Of a stretch of DNA of 64,000 nucleotides, positions 59,034-64,000 are shown one piece after another. A model generated the notes under the pieces. The model was not told the DNA's origin and did not search any database. It saw only the letters and a program-made list of their open reading frames with translations. The DNA is from Arcanobacterium pluranimalium. Lineage in GTDB: Bacteria > Actinomycetota > Actinomycetes > Actinomycetales > Actinomycetaceae. The translations under genes were made by a program, and so were the position numbers. Location of the stretch: NCBI RefSeq assembly GCF_016907845.1, contig NZ_JAFBCS010000001.1, positions 1,116,001-1,180,000 of the forward strand, read 5' to 3'. Every line of letters starts with the position of its first letter. The stretch's first letter is position 1.

Positions 59034-60671
59034 TTATTTAACGAGAATGCGATCTGAAATTCGGCCATCTGGATAGATCCACGGTTCGAAATCAACGTTT
59101 CTGCCAGCTATGGTGAACACATAGCGGCTAAGGTGTTCAATCTCGGGTCGATTGTTAGTTTGCGAAAATTCCTCGCACAGTGAGCGAATTTCAGTGCGTT
59201 GCTCATCAGTGAGCCATTGAGCTGGATCGGAACAACCGAGTACGCCACAAACGCGCGCTAGATCGTGTGTGATGTGGTTGACTTCAGGAGAAAGTAACGA
59301 TCCATGCGTGCGGGCGAAAACGACGTCGGGATCAATATGGGCAACGCCGTGTAGCCAGTAGCGTGCCATCACATTGCGTAAGGCATTGCGGACGGCGGGA
59401 CCAGTCGGATCTCGAAAACGATCAGTATTGTCCCAGTAAGGGGCGGTATCAGGGCCAATACGCATACCATCAACGAGTCCAAGTGACGGTGCGATCACGG
59501 CACCCGAAGCCATAATGTAGCAATCGTCGAGTTCTTCGCGCACAATGTCAAGACCAGTACGGTAGGCCATTTCTCGGTCGATATTGTCCAAGCGTGTACC
59601 CTCAATTGCTGCGGCATTAAGGAAATCGAGCTTGAAATAGGAGTAACCCCAGCTCCGTACTTTGCGAAGAAGTTGGCGAAGCCATTCTTGCGCGCCTGGA
59701 TGTGTACAGTCTAGACCGTAATAGTACTGCCCCCAGTTGTACCCGGCTGGTTTGAGGGCGCCGTCGTCGTCATGAACAAAATATTCGGGATGCTGGGCAA
59801 CAAGTGGCGTATCTTCCATGGCTATGAAAGGCGCGATCCACAGGCCTGGGATCAGATCTTGGTCAGATATTTCTGAGGCAATTTCGGACATACCGCCAGG
59901 GAAGTCTTGGTTAGCTTCCCAATCGCCCACTGCACGTTCCCAGCCGTCGTCAATCTGAAGGATTGTGTAGCCAAGCTCAGCTGCTGGTTTAATCTCTTGC
60001 TGGATATGCTCGGCGGTGATTTCTTCGAACCAGGAATACCAAGATGACCACACTGCGCCGAAGTATTCTTCGGGTAGGTTGTGTTGTGGAAATAGCGTTC
60101 TAAGCTCGTGGGTGTAGGCAGAAAGGCACTCATTTTCAGTGCCGATTGCGAGGAACCAGTTCAATTCGAGATCTGGGTTGCAATCGAGTGAAGTAGCACG
60201 AATTGCGCCTTCTTCAAAACGAATGAGGGCAGTAGTAGGGCTGAGGCAGCCAATCAGAAGTGAAGTTCTTTCATCGAGCTTGAGGCAACTCATCATATAG
60301 GACTGGTGGATTGTCTGAGAATCTGTGCTCGCATCTTCAGCGGTGAGGGTGCGGCTTGGATTGTTCCATACGCGCCACGGATCGCGGTCAAGCCACCACC
60401 ATGAGGAAGCAGACCACGAGGTCCAGCCATTTCGCAGGTATTGAGTCTGGGTTGGGAGAGAGTGCGTGATTGCCACGCAAGGAGAGCAGAAATGTGCTGT
60501 GCGAGTGGGGGAGTCACTGCTGATCACAACGGTATTGCTGGCAGCACGTGGCACGCTTGGAGTGAGTGCAACCTGCTGCGTGCTTGTAGGGGGATCCTCA
60601 GGGGCATCGCTTGTTGAATACTTCTCAAGCAGTTGCCAAGTATTGTCGACGTGTTCTAAAGAGAGCTGCAT
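59034..60671 (-). CDS. Alpha-galactosidase, GH36 family
   Basis: 545 residues from ATG 60671 (RBS GAGGAAAA); a longer frame to 60815 lacks support. The barrel shows WSSWYSWFEEITAEHI, YTILQIDDGWE, the nucleophile Asp in YFKLDFLNAAA and the acid/base Asp in GMRIGPDTAPYWDN, all standard for GH36 melibiases. It hydrolyses alpha-1,6-galactosides such as melibiose, raffinose or host glycan fragments in the cytoplasm (no signal peptide). It is the last gene of a minus-strand operon with an ABC sugar importer; a strong hairpin separates it from the binding-protein gene. Confidence 0.92.
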   Translation of the reverse strand: MQLSLEHVDNTWQLLEKYSTSDAPEDPPTSTQQVALTPSVPRAASNTVVISSDSPTRTAHFCSPCVAITHSLPTQTQYLRNGWTSWSASSWWWLDRDPWRVWNNPSRTLTAEDASTDSQTIHQSYMMSCLKLDERTSLLIGCLSPTTALIRFEEGAIRATSLDCNPDLELNWFLAIGTENECLSAYTHELRTLFPQHNLPEEYFGAVWSSWYSWFEEITAEHIQQEIKPAAELGYTILQIDDGWERAVGDWEANQDFPGGMSEIASEISDQDLIPGLWIAPFIAMEDTPLVAQHPEYFVHDDDGALKPAGYNWGQYYYGLDCTHPGAQEWLRQLLRKVRSWGYSYFKLDFLNAAAIEGTRLDNIDREMAYRTGLDIVREELDDCYIMASGAVIAPSLGLVDGMRIGPDTAPYWDNTDRFRDPTGPAVRNALRNVMARYWLHGVAHIDPDVVFARTHGSLLSPEVNHITHDLARVCGVLGCSDPAQWLTDEQRTEIRSLCEEFSQTNNRPEIEHLSRYVFTIAGRNVDFEPWIYPDGRISDRILVK

Positions 60672-60783
60672 TTTTCCTCGTTGATGGGCTAGTGATGAGC
60701 AGAAAGTTGGTGATATAGGCGTGATTGGCGAATATTTCTCTGCGCCGTTGCCAATATTATGTGCTGTGAATAATGCTTGGTTT

Positions 60784-60832
60784 GCTTTGGTTGGGGCGGT
60801 GGCCGTGGAAGCCACACCGCCCCAACCAAAGC
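60784..60832 (-). terminator. Intercistronic hairpin between binding-protein and alpha-galactosidase genes
   Basis: GCTTTGGTTGGGGCGGTG and its exact complement: 18-bp perfect stem with a further inner pairing. It starts 22 bases after the binding-protein stop and lies ~110 bases before the GH36 start. It may protect the upstream mRNA or attenuate read-through, giving more binding protein than enzyme. Confidence 0.8.
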
Positions 60833-60853
60833 TGTAATCTATTTCTTTAGCGA

Positions 60854-62218
60854 TTACTTGGCGCCAAGAATCTCGTTGATCTTAGTGTTTAGTGCCGGCA
60901 GTGCTTCATGTGGAGACACTTCGCCGCGTTCGATTTTCTCAATCACAATTTGTGCTTCGGAGTTGATTTCTTCTGCTTTGAAGGTGATTGGATAGTAGGC
61001 GAGTGACTTAGGATCCTTGGCGATTTCGGTGAATGCCGAAACATCAATACCCTTCTCCTTGTGTGTTTGAGCAGCTACTTCAGACTGTGCCTTGATTGAT
61101 GGGAACACAACTGCTTCTTTCGCAACGAGTGACTGGCACTCTTCGGAGGTGAGGAACTTGACCCACTTCCAAGCTGCGTCTGGATTCTTGGATCCCTTGG
61201 TGATCGATGGCGCCAGACCGTTGATGATTGTCTTGCGTCCCTCTGGTCCCTTTGGAAGCGGAGCGAATCCAAATTTCTGTGTCTTGGAGTTTGCCCAAGT
61301 GTTGATACGCCATGAACCATCCGGAACAATAGCCGCGTGGTTCTGTTCCATCATAGGCTCCAAGCCGAGGTTTCCGGCCCGTTCAATTGGGGTGACGTAT
61401 CCAGCCTTGATCTGCTCTTGCCACCAAGTGAGAGCTTCAGCGAGCTTTGGATTGTCGAGCAAGTACTTGGTGCCGAATGGGTTCTTGTCGGTGTAGGTAA
61501 ATCCGTTCGACATTGCTAGCCACGACCACTGGCCTTGTCCGACGACGCCGCCGCCAGATTCGAGTCCCCACCCGTAAGTTTTCACATTGTTCTTGTCGAA
61601 TCCTGGCTCGTCGCCGCGCTTACCATTCTTGTCGACTGTGAGGTGAGCGATGAGCTTGCCGAAGGATCCGCCGTCGCGCGGATTCCAGTCCAGATCCTTG
61701 AGAGATTCAGGTGTGAGACCGGCGTCGGTAACATCCTTGGCGTTGTAGACGAGTGCGATGGTGTCCCAGTCTTGTGGAATGCCAAATCGCTTGCCTTCGA
61801 ACTCCCACAGTGAAGTGAGCTCACCGGTGTATTGGGAGAAGTCTACCTTGTCTTTCTCAAGGTACTTATTGAGGTCAAGTAGCACACCCTTGGAAGCAAG
61901 CTCTGGATAATGTGCCACGTGGTTGGTGATAACGTCTGGAGCAGTGCCCGAATTGAGCGATACCGTGAGGTTCTTCCAGTAATCATCCCAGCCAGACTGT
62001 TCAATCTTGACGCTAACACCCGATTTCTCAGTGAACTTAGCGGCGCATTTTTCGTAGGCAGGCTTTTGGTTCGGATCCCACAGGGCGTAGGTGATTGACT
62101 TACCGTCGCCTCCTTCTGATCCCTTATTTTTGACTTCATCTGGGGCACACGCAGACATTCCTGCGACGACGAGTGCGCAGGTTGCTGCCGACGCCGCGAA
62201 TTTCAGATTTCTTTTCAT
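60854..62218 (-). CDS. Sugar ABC transporter substrate-binding lipoprotein
   Basis: 454 residues from ATG 62218 (RBS AAAGGAGAG); the longer frame runs into the permease gene. A lipobox (LVVAGMSAC) ends the signal peptide, so Cys22 or so is lipidated. The body is a family 1 solute-binding protein (SITYALWDPNQKPAYEKCAAKFTEKSGVSVKIEQ; GTAPDVITNH). It captures the sugar outside the cell for the two permeases encoded upstream. The neighbouring alpha-galactosidase points to alpha-galactosides (raffinose, melibiose). The ATPase subunit is not in the window; MsmK-like shared ATPases are usual. Confidence 0.92.
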   Translation of the reverse strand: MKRNLKFAASAATCALVVAGMSACAPDEVKNKGSEGGDGKSITYALWDPNQKPAYEKCAAKFTEKSGVSVKIEQSGWDDYWKNLTVSLNSGTAPDVITNHVAHYPELASKGVLLDLNKYLEKDKVDFSQYTGELTSLWEFEGKRFGIPQDWDTIALVYNAKDVTDAGLTPESLKDLDWNPRDGGSFGKLIAHLTVDKNGKRGDEPGFDKNNVKTYGWGLESGGGVVGQGQWSWLAMSNGFTYTDKNPFGTKYLLDNPKLAEALTWWQEQIKAGYVTPIERAGNLGLEPMMEQNHAAIVPDGSWRINTWANSKTQKFGFAPLPKGPEGRKTIINGLAPSITKGSKNPDAAWKWVKFLTSEECQSLVAKEAVVFPSIKAQSEVAAQTHKEKGIDVSAFTEIAKDPKSLAYYPITFKAEEINSEAQIVIEKIERGEVSPHEALPALNTKINEILGAK

Positions 62219-62250
62219 GTTTAACTCTCCTTTGAGCGTTAAGTGTTTTA

Positions 62251-63132
62251 TTACTTGGCTGAAGTGAGACCGATAGATCCGACTAACTTCTTTCCAAAAA
62301 TGAGGATGACTAGCAGCATCGGAAGCATCTGCAAGGTTGCAGCTGCCATAAGACCTGCCCAGTCCGGTTTTGTAGAGGGAGACGCCTGCTGGAAAGCGGC
62401 GAGTGCCACATTGAGGAGTCGAACGGTGTGTTCTTTTCCAACAAGCTGTGGCCACAGATATTCGTTCCATGCAAATACTGCTTGGATAATGGCGATGGTT
62501 GTGATCGGAGTGGCGCTCATGGGTACCACAATTTTGCGGAAAGTATACCAATAACCTGCGCCGTCAAGCTTTGCTGCTTCTTCTACTTCGCGTGGAATCG
62601 AGAGGAAGAATTGCCGCAGGAAGAAGATTGCGAACGGACTCACAAAGAAGTAGGGAGCGAGCAAACCTGTAAACGTATTGAGCAAACCAGCGTTCTTAAT
62701 CAATACAAAGTTTGGCAAGACGATGAAAATTGGGGGAATCATCATGCCAGTGAGCAAGATTGCGAACAGTGCTTCGCGACCTGGAAAACGAAGGCGAGCA
62801 AAAGCGTAGCCTGCCATGCTTGACGTAATAACTTGGCCGATCACGAGCAACGCAGTGAAAATAATCGAGTTGCGCAGATAAAGCCAGAAGTACATCTGTG
62901 CACCCGAACCACCCGCAGCGAGATCTTCTTCGATGCTCACGAGACCTAAAACTCGTTTGAAGTTTATCCATGTGGCATCAGGGGGAATCAGAGAATAGTC
63001 GCCACTGAAAATTTGTGAATTTGGGGTTAGTGCAGTTCGTATCGTCCACACAAACGGAATGATCGTAATGAGGATGATAAAGACGAGCGTGCACCAGCCT
63101 AGGACGCGATTTAGTCGTAATTTCTTTCTCAT
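62251..63132 (-). CDS. Sugar ABC transporter permease (MalG-type)
   Basis: 293 residues with six membrane helices and the conserved EAA loop (EVEEAAKLDGAGYWYTFRKIVVPMSATPI), which contacts the ATPase. It ends 32 bases before the binding-protein start and begins three bases after the stop of the partner permease. MalG-type subunits pair with MalF-type subunits to form the channel. An N-terminal arginine/lysine-rich stretch (MRKKLRLNR) is cytoplasmic. Confidence 0.93.
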   Translation of the reverse strand: MRKKLRLNRVLGWCTLVFIILITIIPFVWTIRTALTPNSQIFSGDYSLIPPDATWINFKRVLGLVSIEEDLAAGGSGAQMYFWLYLRNSIIFTALLVIGQVITSSMAGYAFARLRFPGREALFAILLTGMMIPPIFIVLPNFVLIKNAGLLNTFTGLLAPYFFVSPFAIFFLRQFFLSIPREVEEAAKLDGAGYWYTFRKIVVPMSATPITTIAIIQAVFAWNEYLWPQLVGKEHTVRLLNVALAAFQQASPSTKPDWAGLMAAATLQMLPMLLVILIFGKKLVGSIGLTSAK

Positions 63133-63135
63133 GAT

Positions 63136-64000
63136 TTAATCCAAGTCTGTTTCCGCTGCTCGAGTCAGGCGTAGCTGTAGAAGAGTCATAAACAAAATGA
63201 TGATCAGGAGCACTACAGCCATAGCCGCTGCGTATCCCATCTGACCTTGCTGGAATGCCTTTTCATAGATGTAGAAGTAGATCACGCGGGTGCTTCCAAC
63301 CGGACCACCTTTTGTTGCCACTGCAACGGTGTCGAAGATTTGGAAGGAACCGATCATCGACACGATTACGACCATCACTAATACTGGGCGTAGTAGTGGC
63401 AAGGTGATCGATCGCATTGTTCGCCACGCCGAAGCTCCATCCATCTCCGCCGCTTCATACACCATTTTTGGAATGGTTTGCATGCCAGCAAATATCAGCA
63501 AAGCTGTGTATCCCATGTTTCGCCAGCTGTTTACTAATGCCACGGTGTAGATTGCAAGATCGGGGTTTCCGTAGAAGCTGATCGGCCCGACGCCTAGGTA
63601 GGACAGTGCATGGTTGAGTAAGCCAACGTTGGGGTCGAGTATGAATAGGGTGATGACGGCGATCGTGACGTTTGGTACCAGCCACGGCACGAGGAGGAGT
63701 GATCTCACCACGGTTGACTGCGAGATACGTTGCATGAGCACGGCAATACCGAGACCAGCAATTGTTTGGGTGGTGATATTAACCATCACATAGATTGCGG
63801 TAGTGCCGAGTGCTGATAGGAACGTGCGATCGGTCATCAGGGTGCGGTAATTGTTAAAGCCAACCCACTGAGGGTCAGTAAGCAGATCCCAGTTTGTGAA
63901 ACTGATCTGTATTCCCCGAAGCATGGGAATGAAATAAAAGACGATAAATCCGATGATCGCTGGTGCTATGAACCCCATCGCCACGATTTTTTCGCGTCTT
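63136..64000 (-). CDS. Sugar ABC transporter permease (MalF-type), 5' end beyond window
   Basis: The frame is still open at the window edge: codons before the first ATG/GTG read RREKIV, typical of the N-terminus of such permeases, so the true start lies beyond 64000. At least 288 residues are visible with six helices and the EAA loop (MVYEAAEMDGASAWRTMRSITLPLLRPVLV). It forms the sugar channel with the MalG-type subunit. It is the most upstream gene of the alpha-galactoside operon seen here; a regulator probably lies further out. Confidence 0.92.
   Translation of the reverse strand, partial: RREKIVAMGFIAPAIIGFIVFYFIPMLRGIQISFTNWDLLTDPQWVGFNNYRTLMTDRTFLSALGTTAIYVMVNITTQTIAGLGIAVLMQRISQSTVVRSLLLVPWLVPNVTIAVITLFILDPNVGLLNHALSYLGVGPISFYGNPDLAIYTVALVNSWRNMGYTALLIFAGMQTIPKMVYEAAEMDGASAWRTMRSITLPLLRPVLVMVVIVSMIGSFQIFDTVAVATKGGPVGSTRVIYFYIYEKAFQQGQMGYAAAMAVVLLIIILFMTLLQLRLTRAAETDLD

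Noticed and set aside
60854..62551. A 565-residue form of the sugar-binding protein
   Set aside because: The first 111 residues overlap the MalG-type permease in another frame; ATG 62218 with AAAGGAGAG and a lipoprotein signal is the true start.

Overview
The window looks like a piece of a low-to-medium GC actinomycete chromosome of the Actinomycetaceae, closest in character to Arcanobacterium or Trueperella. The main pointer is a secreted cholesterol-dependent cytolysin at 47868-49439 whose undecapeptide (EGTGLAWDPWW) has the cysteine-free, proline-containing form typical of pyolysin-like toxins. The genus is an inference; the sequence holds no rRNA or other phylogenetic marker.

Left accessory region (1-9146, visibly GC-richer than the right end): an IS256-type transposase, then the wreck of a restriction/defence locus on the minus strand (truncated type III DNA methyltransferase, small Cro/CI-type regulator, truncated DUF2326 protein). 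A five-gene plus-strand operon follows: MptD-like ECF S component, EcfT, a double-ATPase EcfA, and two ABC half transporters of the YbtP/YbtQ or IrtA/IrtB kind. A 19-bp palindrome matching 17 of 19 positions of the DtxR/IdeR iron box lies just upstream, so the operon is probably an iron-repressed haem, metal or siderophore importer.

Prophage (about 9619 to 39050, GC-rich): a late-gene block in HK97 order. It runs ArpU-like regulator, HNH nuclease, small terminase, phage MetK plus ParB-domain DNA methyltransferase, small genes behind a duplicated promoter-like element, large terminase, portal, ClpP-like protease, capsid, connectors, tail genes with a -1 frameshift chaperone, tape measure, tail tip, holin, endolysin and two tandem large serine recombinases. 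No repressor, replication or other early module is present. Two minus-strand cargo insertions interrupt it: a lower-GC HExxH metallopeptidase-like gene (10823-11782) and a four-gene arsenic cassette arsR-permease-arsC-thioredoxin (18540-20678) lodged between large terminase and portal.

Right chromosomal region (about 39.7-64 kb, near 50% GC): a polysaccharide deacetylase; an apparent operon of a BCCT transporter fused to a complete-length but P-loop-dead dephospho-CoA kinase domain, an M20 amidohydrolase and a DUF7916 TIM-barrel protein; DedA; the cytolysin; a NagD-type phosphatase; a POT peptide transporter; a cytoplasmic-type sialidase; a split membrane protein/copper oxidase pair; BrnQ; and an alpha-galactoside utilisation operon (two permeases, binding protein, GH36 alpha-galactosidase) running off the window end. 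Together these suggest a host-associated bacterium that lyses host cells and scavenges iron, peptides, amino acids and glycan sugars. Several direct-repeat clusters with 21-23 bp periodicity lie in the 2.2 kb right of the prophage and are not explained by genes.
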